A stretch of 64,000 nucleotides of DNA from Pedobacter yonginensis (GTDB lineage Bacteria; Bacteroidota; Bacteroidia; Sphingobacteriales; Sphingobacteriaceae). The translations under genes were made by a program, and so were the position numbers. The first letter of the stretch is position 1. Each line of letters opens with the position of its first letter. The notes beneath the pieces are model-generated. The model was not told the DNA's origin and made no database searches. It saw nothing but the letters and a program-made list of their open reading frames with translations. The stretch lies in assembly GCF_003173595.1 (NCBI RefSeq), contig NZ_QGNZ01000002.1, positions 992,001 through 1,056,000 of the forward strand, read 5' to 3'. Shown here one piece after another: positions 35,430 through 44,326 of this stretch.

Positions 35430-36332
35430 CTATCTACTAAATTTTTGAATAATGAATCTCTTAATTCGATCTAATAAGCTACCTTTTCTATTGGCTAAGA
35501 AGTTCTTGATGGTTTGGTAGGCTTTTGGGTTTTCTTCAATAACATCGGGAAACTGGCTAATGGGTTTCGGATTAATAACCACATTGTAAATATCATTTAT
35601 GCCCGAGTGTACGCCAGTACCATCATGCCCAATGTTATTTACTAAAGATTGCGCTGGATTTAAGGTAAGCCCACCTTTTAAAAAGATTGATGCATACCAA
35701 CGGATTGCCCAGCTGTTGTTTTTTCCTTTTTTAAATTCTTGCATTTGCTTCCAGAAATTCATGCTGTGATCAATGGAAAAAGCCGATTTTTTCTTTTTAT
35801 CAAATTGATTTAAGAGGGTGTCGATATCAGGTTCGAAATTTTTCCAAGCCCTTTCCCAAGTTGCCCAACCCCAGCTGGTGGCGGCTCTGTAAAAAAAAGC
35901 TTGTGGTAAATGATCCGTTTTTAATGGGTACATGTATGCACCAATGTGCATCACTTTTTCTTCCTCACGGTAACGATTCAGTGCATCGTTAAAATACGTA
36001 AGTGTATGTGGAGAGGTAATTAAATCGTCCTCGAAGACGATCACTTGCCCATAATCGTTGATTAATTGCGTTACACCCGCGATAACCGAGTTGGCTAAGC
36101 CCGAGTTTTCTTTCCTTTCGATGATTTTAACCGTTTTGAAGCCATCGATTTTATGTATGATGGATCTTACCTCAGCAACTTTTTCTTCATCGGCAGGCGT
36201 TTTTGCCGCATCAGAAAATATGTATAAACGGCTATCGGCAGCCAAATCGTTTTGTTGCAAAAATTTTAAGGTACGTTTGGTGTGCTGCGGACGATTATAT
36301 ACGAAAAGCGCAATTGGAGCAAGTTTTTGCAT
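35430..36332 (-). CDS. Glycosyltransferase, GT2-like
   Basis: 300 residues. Family features: PIALFVYNRPQHTKRTLKFL, VIFEDDLITSP (DxD-type), and SWGWATWERAWKNF, all typical of Bacteroidetes sugar transferases of this group. No membrane spans, so cytosolic or peripheral. First of the minus-strand surface-glycan block that continues at 36718, though a 385-bp gap separates them, making an independent unit likely. Confidence 0.84.
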   Translation of the reverse strand: MQKLAPIALFVYNRPQHTKRTLKFLQQNDLAADSRLYIFSDAAKTPADEEKVAEVRSIIHKIDGFKTVKIIERKENSGLANSVIAGVTQLINDYGQVIVFEDDLITSPHTLTYFNDALNRYREEEKVMHIGAYMYPLKTDHLPQAFFYRAATSWGWATWERAWKNFEPDIDTLLNQFDKKKKSAFSIDHSMNFWKQMQEFKKGKNNSWAIRWYASIFLKGGLTLNPAQSLVNNIGHDGTGVHSGINDIYNVVINPKPISQFPDVIEENPKAYQTIKNFLANRKGSLLDRIKRFIIQKFSR

Positions 36333-36420
36333 GTTATTATCTATTGTTTAACATATAAGAAATTTAAGTTGCATATAAGCTATCGTGAGCTCGGGATAAA
36401 ATATCTTTTAAAACCAAAAG

Positions 36421-36445
36421 GCCCTAAAATAAATTCAGGGTGACG
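36421..36445 (-). repeat. REP-like palindrome, copy A (inverted)
   Basis: Reads CGTCACCCTGAATTTATTTT on the minus strand, then a GGG arm. It pairs CCCT with AGGG internally. It is the inverted relative of copy B 30 bp away. Confidence 0.7.
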
Positions 36446-36474
36446 AAGCCTCATGGTTATCATTTTAATCCCTC

Positions 36475-36500
36475 CGTCATGCTGAATTTATTTCAGCATC
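36475..36500 (+). repeat. REP-like palindrome, copy B
   Basis: Begins CGTCATGCTGAATTTATTTC and ends AGCATC. TGCTGAA pairs perfectly with TTCAGCA around TTTAT. Same order as copy A read on the other strand, giving a head-to-head pair. Confidence 0.75.
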
Positions 36501-36717
36501 TTAATGGATTTTCAATTGCTTTTTCTTCTCAACCTCAACTCCCTTTAAGCTAGAGATTGATTCTTATAGTTCATTAATGAAAGTTTTTGCACCAAATTAA
36601 ATATGTGTGATCAATTAAAATGTAATCATCAATCCTATTGGTTGTTTCAATAATTCTTTGTTACCATATAACAAGTTTGATGAGCATATAAACTAAAATA
36701 TTCTTATAGGTTAAATT

Positions 36718-37479
36718 CTAAAATATATGCAAGTTCGAATCTGATTTTTTTGTTAAAACAGTATATGCATTGGCAAACTGTTCTTTTTTCTTATCGCCGA
36801 GCAGATTTCCTAAAGTTTTTTTTATATGATATTCCAACTCAATTTTTAAGCTTTTTGTAAAAGTTTTTGGTGCCTTTCGGTTTACAAATTCATTAAATTT
36901 AACTGTTTCTGGTGCGGTCATCGAAACCTTATCTTCAATAATTTCTAAGCCCTCGCTTTGCAATAAAAACCTTAATGATGTTGGCGTGTACATGTTAATA
37001 TGGCCATAATCCAAAAAGTGTTTCATTCGTTTATCAACGCCAAAGCGGTAATCTTTTGGCACTTCTACAACGATGTATTTTGCAACTCTTTTCAGTTCTC
37101 TAATCAAAATGCGTTCGTGTTCTACATGCTCGAGCACGTGTGCTAAAATAATCAAATCGAAAGAATCGTCCTCGTAAGGAATTTTATACCCATCAAAGGT
37201 TTGAGCTTCTTTTAAGTTGGAAAGTTTTCTATCGTTTATTAAATCTACACCGCTTTGCGCAATTTCTAGCGCATAAAGTTGGGGGGCAAAATTCCATTCG
37301 TTTAAAAAATGAAGTATGCTTCCATCGCCAGCACCAACTTCTAAAACTTTCTGCGGTTTGATACTTGTACAAACCTCAACAATGTTTTTCGCCTTATATT
37401 TCGCGCCAAGCATTCGCCAAGCCACATCGCTATTGGTATAAAAATTATCGTAGGCTGTTTTTACTTCTTCGCTAAGCAT
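36718..37479 (-). CDS. Class I SAM-dependent methyltransferase
   Basis: 253 residues. Motif I KVLEVGAGDGSILHFL, acid ALEIAQSG, and DLIILAHVLEHVEHE as motif IV region; methyltransferase type 11/25 family. Soluble. 18 bp after the next gene of the glycan block, so probably in the same operon as the flippase; likely methylates a glycan or lipid intermediate, or is involved in sugar biosynthesis. Confidence 0.86.
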   Translation of the reverse strand: MLSEEVKTAYDNFYTNSDVAWRMLGAKYKAKNIVEVCTSIKPQKVLEVGAGDGSILHFLNEWNFAPQLYALEIAQSGVDLINDRKLSNLKEAQTFDGYKIPYEDDSFDLIILAHVLEHVEHERILIRELKRVAKYIVVEVPKDYRFGVDKRMKHFLDYGHINMYTPTSLRFLLQSEGLEIIEDKVSMTAPETVKFNEFVNRKAPKTFTKSLKIELEYHIKKTLGNLLGDKKKEQFANAYTVLTKKSDSNLHIF

Positions 37480-37497
37480 AAAATTAAATCATGGTGT

Positions 37498-38145
37498 TTA
37501 TATGCCCAAACAATTATCTGCCTTGTAGAAAACGGAAGTGGCTTTCTCATAAAATAAGCCTGGCGAAATCCCGCTAAAACTTAATTCTTTAAAGCCTTTT
37601 TCCTTTAGAAATATACGTGCAGGATGGTAAACCTCACGCTCGCTATCGTCTAAAACAATTACGCCATTGCTACTTAACGCTTCTACGCTGTATTTGCAAC
37701 AATTTACCCGATCACGCCCATCAACAATGATGATGTCGAATTTTTTATTTATCAGGGAAGCTTTTTGAGCATATTCGCCATTTTTTTCCAGTTTACAAAA
37801 GATCATTTCAGCATTTGGAGGACTGGTGCTTTTTACCATATCAAACCAGCTTTTATCGTGTTCTACAGATGTTACTGAAGCTGCTTTTTTGGCGTAAAAG
37901 ATGGTAGAACTTCCAGATCCATATTCAAAAATATGCTGTTCTTTGTTAATTCGATCCTTTATAAAATCGATAAATGAATAGGTTACCCAAGGTAGGGCAT
38001 CACCTTTGCCATCAACAGCTTGTTTTTTATCAAAAGCGGTAAACCAGCCGATGCTGTTTAAATAGCCTTTATGCCCGTAAGATAATAATGCTTTTAGCCT
38101 ACTTGGCTTAGCAATTAGAGTGGTTAGTGCTTTAAGAGTACTCAA
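37498..38145 (-). CDS. SAM-methyltransferase-like protein
   Basis: 215 residues. FEYGSGSSTIFYAKKA gives motif I, SVEHDKSW the acid strand and FDIIIVDGRDRVNC motif IV, so it is of the Rossmann methyltransferase kind, similar to FkbM-type proteins found in polysaccharide loci. The start is a TTG whose last two bases share the TGA stop of the flippase gene (TTGA), a translationally coupled arrangement. Substrate unknown. Confidence 0.7.
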   Translation of the reverse strand: MSTLKALTTLIAKPSRLKALLSYGHKGYLNSIGWFTAFDKKQAVDGKGDALPWVTYSFIDFIKDRINKEQHIFEYGSGSSTIFYAKKAASVTSVEHDKSWFDMVKSTSPPNAEMIFCKLEKNGEYAQKASLINKKFDIIIVDGRDRVNCCKYSVEALSSNGVIVLDDSEREVYHPARIFLKEKGFKELSFSGISPGLFYEKATSVFYKADNCLGI

Positions 38146-39470
38146 TTTTTAAATATTTTTTGAAATGCTGTAATCAAAAATAATGATTTTAACATCATTA
38201 TACCTTGTTGCCTTGTTTTTGGAATTAATAATATGAAAAAGGTTGCTGTGAAATAAGCAATAAGTGTTGCAAGCGCTGCGCCCATTATTCCGTATTTAGG
38301 TATCCAAATGATGTTTAAAATGATATTTACAATCGCCCCCATGCCAGTTCTCAACATAGATAATTTTGTGTAGCCCTCTGCAATTAAAAATTGTCCGCTG
38401 GCACTACCCAAGAAAACGAAAATACCTGCCCACACGTGTACCGATAAAACAGCTGCGCCATCCCAATATTCGGGTGTGTACACAATGTGATAAATAATTG
38501 GAGAAGCAAATGTCATAAATACAGCAACGCTTAGGCTTATCCAAACCATAATATCGTACATATTTTGTAAGCGTTTCATGTACCTTTCAGGATCATCTCT
38601 TTTTGCATTCATAATGGCTGGAAATATCGATGTAACGATGGCAACTGGGATAAAATACCAACTCTCGCTCAAGGAGACTACCGTTGAATAGATCCCCAGC
38701 GCCCCTGTGCCCAGGTAATTTTCGACCATCAATTGATCTATTTTCATATAAACCGAAACCAGTATGGCAGAGAATGCTAAAGGCCATGAATGTTGGAGTA
38801 AATATTTAGCAAGTTTAGAATCAAAAATCCATTTGAATATACTGCCAACCTTTGCCTGATAAAAGTAAATGTATCCTACGGCGAGAATTATGGTATCCAA
38901 TAACAATGCAAAAACAAACCATTTTACTTCTAGTGCAAGAAAAATAAAGGTCAACTTTAAGCATGCGGATAGGATGTTTCCAATAACCTGAACACGCATT
39001 ACATATTTGGCCTGTACTTTAGATTGAAAGTAACTATCCGTGATGTAGAATGCTTGTGTAATACCTGTTAAACCCACAATTAAAATGTAACTGATGGGGG
39101 TTTCAATTGATTTTTGTGCATTCCATAGAATATACGTGAAATAGATTAAGGGAATGATGATGATCCCACCCATTAATTTGAGCCAAAATGCCGTGCCCAA
39201 AATTCTGTCTCTTTCTTCTGGATTGCGAAGAAGCTCTCGGGTTGTAAAGCCATCTAAGCCGAGTGCAGCTGCGGCAACAAAAAAAGTGGTGAATGCGGCA
39301 GGAAAATTTAAAATTCCATTTAAGTTTTTTCCTAAGTAATTAGAGATTTGGAAGCCTACAAGAATTTTGATGACTAAACTACCTACTCTAGCCAACATCA
39401 GCCAACCCGTATTTTTTAAATACTTGTTAAATGCTTCTTCATCAAAACCTTTTATGGCGGGTAGTTTCAT
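38142..39470 (-). CDS. Wzx-type polysaccharide flippase
   Basis: 442 residues with about 12 membrane helices and an N-terminal FNKYLKNTGWLMLARVGSLV typical of MATE/Wzx-like O-antigen flippases (MurJ/Wzx superfamily). It should move lipid-linked oligosaccharide across the inner membrane. Upstream neighbour is DinB (19 bp away), downstream the methyltransferase-like gene overlaps by 4 bp. No Wzy or Wzz lies within view. Confidence 0.88.
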   Translation of the reverse strand: MKLPAIKGFDEEAFNKYLKNTGWLMLARVGSLVIKILVGFQISNYLGKNLNGILNFPAAFTTFFVAAAALGLDGFTTRELLRNPEERDRILGTAFWLKLMGGIIIIPLIYFTYILWNAQKSIETPISYILIVGLTGITQAFYITDSYFQSKVQAKYVMRVQVIGNILSACLKLTFIFLALEVKWFVFALLLDTIILAVGYIYFYQAKVGSIFKWIFDSKLAKYLLQHSWPLAFSAILVSVYMKIDQLMVENYLGTGALGIYSTVVSLSESWYFIPVAIVTSIFPAIMNAKRDDPERYMKRLQNMYDIMVWISLSVAVFMTFASPIIYHIVYTPEYWDGAAVLSVHVWAGIFVFLGSASGQFLIAEGYTKLSMLRTGMGAIVNIILNIIWIPKYGIMGAALATLIAYFTATFFILLIPKTRQQGIMMLKSLFLITAFQKIFKN

Positions 39471-39489
39471 TAGCGCAAAGATGTAAAAT

Positions 39490-40014
39490 TTAAATGCTTT
39501 GCTGAAAACTCTTTTCTATCCGCACGAGCTGTTTTAAATGGTGTTTCAAATGAATTTCTATAAATCTGAACCATTGCTTTGCATTTAAATAACCTAAGCG
39601 AGGATGTTTGGTTTTGGAGTTTGGTTTTGCATTGGAAATTAGAGGATATGCTACCTCCAAAGCTTTTTCAAACTCCAAAATGAAATCTAAGGCATCTGTT
39701 TTACTTATTTTTTTTACCCGGTCGGCTAACCTTTTCGGCACTTTATATTTCTTTGCAGGAGGCAATGAGCCAAAAAACAGAATCAGTTTAACAGCAAAGT
39801 GCGTGGGTTTATCCTCTCCTTTCCCATTAATGCAGTTTTCCATAGCCAATAAAGAAAGTAAACTCGAATCGAAAATATGCGCATAAACCTCGCTATAACT
39901 CCAGCCATCAATTGGTGGCGTTGTTTGGAAAACATCATCACTGTATGCAGCAAGTTTAGCCTTATATGCATTCGTAATTTGGTGTATGGAAGTTTTAACC
40001 TTGCTCGTGTTCAT
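39490..40014 (-). CDS. DinB-like protein
   Basis: 174 residues of the DinB/YfiT four-helix family. His46 in VYAHIFDSS and the HLKHHLKQL segment near the C-terminus provide the usual metal-type histidines. Members may act on thiols such as bacillithiol or be detoxification enzymes. It lies between YjjG and the flippase with short gaps (21 and 19 bp), probably on one transcript; no link to glycan work is evident. Confidence 0.82.
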   Translation of the reverse strand: MNTSKVKTSIHQITNAYKAKLAAYSDDVFQTTPPIDGWSYSEVYAHIFDSSLLSLLAMENCINGKGEDKPTHFAVKLILFFGSLPPAKKYKVPKRLADRVKKISKTDALDFILEFEKALEVAYPLISNAKPNSKTKHPRLGYLNAKQWFRFIEIHLKHHLKQLVRIEKSFQQSI

Positions 40015-40035
40015 AAATAAAGATAGTAGATTGGC

Positions 40036-40734
40036 TTAAAATAAAGTGAATAACTCCTTTAAATGTGTTATTTCCTTTTCCACATCTTTTGGCTTTTCTT
40101 TTTTGGTTGGATTAAAAAAAATCGCCTCCATCCCAAAGTTTAAAGCACCATAAATATCCGCTTCCAAGCTATCGCCAATCATAATGCTTTCTGTTTTATC
40201 TGCTTTGGCTTTTTCTAAAGCGTATTCAAAAATTACCGGATTGGGCTTGTTTACTCCAACATCTTCAGAAATAATCACATTGGTGAAGTACGGGTTTAGA
40301 TTGGATAAATCCATTTTCGTTAAAGTAGTTTCTTTAAACCCGTTGGAGATAATATGTAAAGTGTATTTCTGTTGTAGGTAAGCTAAAACATTTTCGGCAC
40401 CATCAAATAAATTGGTTTTGGTTGGCGAGATGCTCACATAATCATCCTCAAATTGATCGGGAACCACATCCGGGTGAACACCCAGTTGAATGAAGGTTTT
40501 GCTAAATCGCTCGGCCCTTAAAAAATCTTTGGTAATTTTACCTAGATGATAATCTGCCCAGAGCTGATGATTGTTTTCTGTATATGTTGTAATGAAATCT
40601 GAACAAGAGCTGAGCCCTAGATCATGCAATTTGTAGGTATGATAGAGTTCTTTCAACGTTTCTTCGGCATTCCGATCGAAATCCCAAATGGTATGGTCCA
40701 GATCGAAGAAGATGTGTTTTTTTTGTTTTTGCAA
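40036..40734 (-). CDS. yjjG: YjjG-type pyrimidine nucleotidase (HAD)
   Basis: 232 residues. HAD motif I FFDLDHTIWDFD (near the start), motif II HIISNGFKET, motif III with KPNPVIFEYAL, and GDSLEADIYGA as motif IV. YjjG removes 5'-phosphate from noncanonical pyrimidine nucleotides. No ATG is available; the start is most likely TTG at 40734 in front of an A-rich stretch. It lies beside upp, another pyrimidine-salvage gene, 77 bp away. Confidence 0.88.
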   Translation of the reverse strand: MQKQKKHIFFDLDHTIWDFDRNAEETLKELYHTYKLHDLGLSSCSDFITTYTENNHQLWADYHLGKITKDFLRAERFSKTFIQLGVHPDVVPDQFEDDYVSISPTKTNLFDGAENVLAYLQQKYTLHIISNGFKETTLTKMDLSNLNPYFTNVIISEDVGVNKPNPVIFEYALEKAKADKTESIMIGDSLEADIYGALNFGMEAIFFNPTKKEKPKDVEKEITHLKELFTLF

Positions 40735-40811
40735 TGTTTTAAGGTTGAGTGTTTGCGTGTAAAGGTAATTAATTGAGCAGATTATAAGTACATAGAAAAA
40801 GCGATTCAGGT

Positions 40812-41456
40812 TTACACTTTTTCTCCGTAGGCTAAGTCCCCGGCATCGCCCAAGCCTGGTACGATGTACGATTTGCTGGTCATTTCCTCATCAATTGCAC
40901 CCAACCACAGTTTGGCTTTTGGCAAATTCGCTCTAACGTGCATCACCCCTTCGGTACTGGCAATGGCAGCTACAATATGCAATTCGCTAATCTTATAACG
41001 GTTAATTAGTTCTTTACAGCACATTACCATGCTTTGTCCGGTGGCTAACATGGGGTCGGCCATAATTAACACCCTTCCGTCCAAATCGGGGGTAGAAACA
41101 TAATCCATTTGAATAATGAAATCTCCACTTTTTTCAACTTTTCTATAAGCAGAGATAAAACAACAGGCTGCCTGATCGAAAATATTGAGTAAACCCTGTT
41201 GTAAGGGAAGCCCCGCTCTCAAGATCGTTGCTAAAACGGGTTGGTTTTCTAATACTTCGCAAGGCAATGAGCCTAATGGCGTAGTGACCTCTTTGGATTG
41301 ATAGGTTAAGGTCTTGCTGATCTCGTAGGCGAAAAACTCCCCAACACGCTCTAGGTTTTTGCGAAATCGCATAGCATCTTTTTGTAACTCTTCATCGCGA
41401 AGTTCGGCGATAAAAGTATTGGCAATGGATTTTGTTTTGCTGAGGTTAAAAATCAT
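40812..41456 (-). CDS. upp: Uracil phosphoribosyltransferase
   Basis: 214 residues. PRPP site VLIMADPMLATGQSM (about 129-143) and LRAGLPLQQGLLN. C-terminal GDAGDLAYGEKV is the characteristic uracil-binding end of Upp, a variant of the usual GDAGDRLFGT. It makes UMP from uracil and PRPP in pyrimidine salvage. Confidence 0.95.
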   Translation of the reverse strand: MIFNLSKTKSIANTFIAELRDEELQKDAMRFRKNLERVGEFFAYEISKTLTYQSKEVTTPLGSLPCEVLENQPVLATILRAGLPLQQGLLNIFDQAACCFISAYRKVEKSGDFIIQMDYVSTPDLDGRVLIMADPMLATGQSMVMCCKELINRYKISELHIVAAIASTEGVMHVRANLPKAKLWLGAIDEEMTSKSYIVPGLGDAGDLAYGEKV

Positions 41457-41552
41457 AATAAGCAGTACTTGCAGTAAAAATTGCCGTTTATTTTTTCTTC
41501 TAATTTAACATTTTATAAGAGAATATTTTCTTTCCATAGCTAAACTTCCCTG

Positions 41553-42809
41553 CTAATTTCCTCCCGATTTCAGCATTTCTTCAAATACGGATTTTAATTT
41601 TTTGTATTTGTAAAGCTTGGATAGGCTTCGCAATTGCCAGCTACTGTAAAAAGAGCCATTAACAACTTTTACGGAATTTATATAATCATTGACCGACTTT
41701 TTTGCCTCTTGTAAATGCATGTTTTGCAGTACAGTATCGCTTATGCAATATGATTTTACATTTAAGGGTGTTACCTTTTCCAGTTGTAAATCATACCAAT
41801 TAAATGGCGTGCAGGTTCCGGCCCTAAAGCCTGCTGTGTCTGCGTAACCCATCGAATAATCGGATGTAATACCAGCGTTCAATAAATTAAGATAGCAAAT
41901 CGGGAAACGTAAAACCTCCAATTGCTGACTCATTAAATTAACTTGATTTGGAAGGATTTTCTTAAGTTTTGCAATAGCTTCTTTAATTTCTTTAAACTTT
42001 TGACTTTCGGTGACACAGGGCCTTAACAATCCAACTGTTTTTTGGGCGAGCAAGGTTGAAATGCCATTCTTACGGATATATTCGTTTGGCACATTCGGAA
42101 AATTGATAAAATAAATTGGGTTGCCTGCAAACTGCTCCAACTCGGCAAGCACAGCGGCATTATCTATGCCCAAGCCCGTAAGTCGATCTAATTTAGAGGT
42201 TAAATAAACGTTATCTCTTTTAAAAACCGAGCTGACAAAAAATTTTGTTTTAGATAAAAATCCATCAGGCACATTGGGTACAAGGGTAAAATTTATGGTT
42301 GGTTGCTGTACAAATTTTTTATCGAAAAACTTAAATCCAGAATGTTTCTTTAAGATTATGTTTTTTAGAATAAGCGCCCATTCGTCAATAATCGGACGGT
42401 CTAAAATTTTCCATTTAAGCTGATGGCTTTTGCTGACACTGAAATCATCACTCGATGTTTTTTGGTGAAGATATTCTTCATATCTGCTCAAAATAAAAAA
42501 AGAAGCGGCAAATACATCGAAAGGAAGTAAGGAATCTTTCACAGGGAATGGTACCTGATATTCTCCAAACAAAGTCGTTTTTAAACTAAACTCCTCAATC
42601 TTATTCGATAGAAGTAATGATGTAGCTTTGAAAAACAATTCATCAGCCAATGGCTCGTCTCCATAAGTAATCTTAACATGCTCACTTTGCAAAAAATATT
42701 CGCTGTTGCCCGTAAATTCTACTTCGGCTTTTAAAATATCCTTAAATATAAAGTTGAAGATATACTTTATCCGAGGCGTTAATAAGGTAGAAAAGATGAT
42801 TAAATGCAT
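41553..42809 (-). CDS. Polysaccharide deacetylase-like protein, apparently catalytically impaired
   Basis: 418 residues. The N-terminal half resembles the DUF7033 part of Bacteroidetes deacetylase-like proteins and the end keeps SMGYADTAGFRAGTC. In place of the usual Asp-containing metal motif near residue 190 there is NFTLVPNVPDG, which lacks the first Asp and the DxD-type pair. So the NodB fold may be kept but the activity lost. It stands alone, with 96 and 317 bp gaps. Identity rests mainly on the C-terminal motif. Confidence 0.62.
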   Translation of the reverse strand: MHLIIFSTLLTPRIKYIFNFIFKDILKAEVEFTGNSEYFLQSEHVKITYGDEPLADELFFKATSLLLSNKIEEFSLKTTLFGEYQVPFPVKDSLLPFDVFAASFFILSRYEEYLHQKTSSDDFSVSKSHQLKWKILDRPIIDEWALILKNIILKKHSGFKFFDKKFVQQPTINFTLVPNVPDGFLSKTKFFVSSVFKRDNVYLTSKLDRLTGLGIDNAAVLAELEQFAGNPIYFINFPNVPNEYIRKNGISTLLAQKTVGLLRPCVTESQKFKEIKEAIAKLKKILPNQVNLMSQQLEVLRFPICYLNLLNAGITSDYSMGYADTAGFRAGTCTPFNWYDLQLEKVTPLNVKSYCISDTVLQNMHLQEAKKSVNDYINSVKVVNGSFYSSWQLRSLSKLYKYKKLKSVFEEMLKSGGN

Positions 42810-43126
42810 AACTTATTTAAACAAATTGGTACTGTATCACTAAGATCACAAACAATTTCTCCCAGCGAAAAATCGCCTCTTCAACATTTCTTTTCCGTTA
42901 TTGGGATGTTGAAATTAAATCTTTTTCAACCCTCAATTTAATATTTAAAATAAAGCCGGGATAACTAAACATATCTTTAAAGCCATCTAAAACCGGGATA
43001 TAAATTCAAGGTAATGCCCATCTATAAACATCGTTTAAATTTGTCCCGCCATGGCTATTAATTTGCTTTAGGCTTTCTCCCTTAGGGCGTAAACCGACCT
43101 CAGTTTATTTAATACAAACATTCCCA
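42810..43126. other. Intergenic region, 317 bp
   Basis: A/T-rich, no ORF. An 8-bp inverted repeat, TTCAACAT (42880-42887) with ATGTTGAA (42906-42913), is the only structure I can name. No clear promoter. Confidence 0.4.
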
Positions 43127-43639
43127 TCAAAAGTTTGCTGTAAAGCTTTTGTCGGGGTAAAGGATTTTCGTGCTTTTTCTTACAGAAGCTTTTACAATGT
43201 GAACGATACTCATTTGATCTTCAAACATATCGTACAAAATTGTATCATTCACTTCTACTGATTTTAATGCAGGAATTTTCTCTACTTCCAAGTAAATATT
43301 GGTGGCTTCATGGTCGATTTCAAAACCAATATAATTTAATGCCACGGGCTTTCCATTGGCCTTCAACTGTAAATGACTGATTAGATACTTTTTAACCAAT
43401 TCATCCATTTTTTGCTTAATTGAGGGGTTTGAAAGATCCGTTTTCTGCTTGTAAAGCTTAACCAAAACGGATTCAAAGTCATCAGTAAAAATTTTAGCAC
43501 TTATTTCTAAGGTTTTATCTTTTGCGTTGAAGTTTACTTCAGTTGTGCTCACATGTAAGGGGTGTTTACTGCTTTTGAAAAAACCGCTTAATGCAAAAGC
43601 AAGAAAAATGGTAACAAATTTGGTATTTAAGAGATGCAT
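43127..43639 (-). CDS. DUF6702-family exported protein
   Basis: 170 residues with a signal peptide at about 1-20, then HPLHVSTTEVNFNAKDKTLE and IFTDDFESVL, which I recall as the signature of DUF6702. Function unknown. It is divergent from hupE, 90 bp away; the three genes DUF6702, HupE/UreJ and M1 peptidase occur together in Bacteroidetes in my recollection, and could relate to metal or surface protein handling. Confidence 0.75.
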   Translation of the reverse strand: MHLLNTKFVTIFLAFALSGFFKSSKHPLHVSTTEVNFNAKDKTLEISAKIFTDDFESVLVKLYKQKTDLSNPSIKQKMDELVKKYLISHLQLKANGKPVALNYIGFEIDHEATNIYLEVEKIPALKSVEVNDTILYDMFEDQMSIVHIVKASVRKSTKILYPDKSFTANF

Positions 43640-43729
43640 TTATAACAATTTTGCCTTTTTAACAATTAAAACTTTAATTTTAAGCTTTCAAAAGTACTAA
43701 AGCATACTGCATAAAGCTAATTTATTATA

Positions 43730-44314
43730 ATGCCATTACAAGATTTCGTATTCTACTTTAAACTTGGCTGGGAACACATTATTAGTGCCGATGCGTTAGA
43801 TCATCAATTGTTCATTTTGGCTTTGGTTGCCATTTACAGTTACAAAGATTTTAAACAAGTTCTCATTTTAGTTACTGCTTTTACCATTGGACACTCTTTA
43901 ACCTTGCTGTTAAGTGTGTTAGACATTATCCGTTTTGAAAGCAAATGGGTTGAGTTTTTAATCCCTTGTACCATTGTCTTAACCGCTTTGAGCAACTTAT
44001 TCAGAAAGGAATTTTCGCTTAAAGCCATTAGAATAAATTACTATTTAGCCTTGGGCTTTGGTTTAATTCACGGTATGGGCTTTGCAAATTCCATTAGAAT
44101 GATGTTGGCAAAAGACCAAAATATTGGCTGGGGGCTTTTTGGCTTCAATTTAGGTTTAGAAGCTGGGCAAGTTTTTATCGTGGCAATTATTTTGGCCATA
44201 ACCTGGTTTATTTTTAATTATACCCACATCAAACGCCTAAGTTGGGTGTTATTTGTTTCAGCAGCCGTGTTTAGCCTGGCTTTAAAAATGGCTTTAGAAA
44301 GAATTCCCTATTAA
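43730..44314 (+). CDS. HupE/UreJ-family membrane protein
   Basis: 194 residues, six predicted membrane helices. The first has the metal motif GWEHIISADALDHQLF (His16, Asp21, Asp24, His25), and a later GLIHGMGFA. HupE/UreJ proteins are putative nickel or cobalt permeases; no hydrogenase or urease gene is in the window. It is 12 bp upstream of the M1 peptidase gene and divergent from DUF6702. Function in transport inferred. Confidence 0.82.
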   Translation: MPLQDFVFYFKLGWEHIISADALDHQLFILALVAIYSYKDFKQVLILVTAFTIGHSLTLLLSVLDIIRFESKWVEFLIPCTIVLTALSNLFRKEFSLKAIRINYYLALGFGLIHGMGFANSIRMMLAKDQNIGWGLFGFNLGLEAGQVFIVAIILAITWFIFNYTHIKRLSWVLFVSAAVFSLALKMALERIPY

Positions 44315-44326
44315 CAAAATATAAAC

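Larger units (their letters stand above)
36333..36717. other. Intergenic region with inverted REP-like pair
   Basis: 385 bp with no gene. The central part holds two inverted palindromic copies (36421-36445 and 36475-36500). The left and right flanks are A/T-rich and show no clear promoter for either neighbour. Confidence 0.5.
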
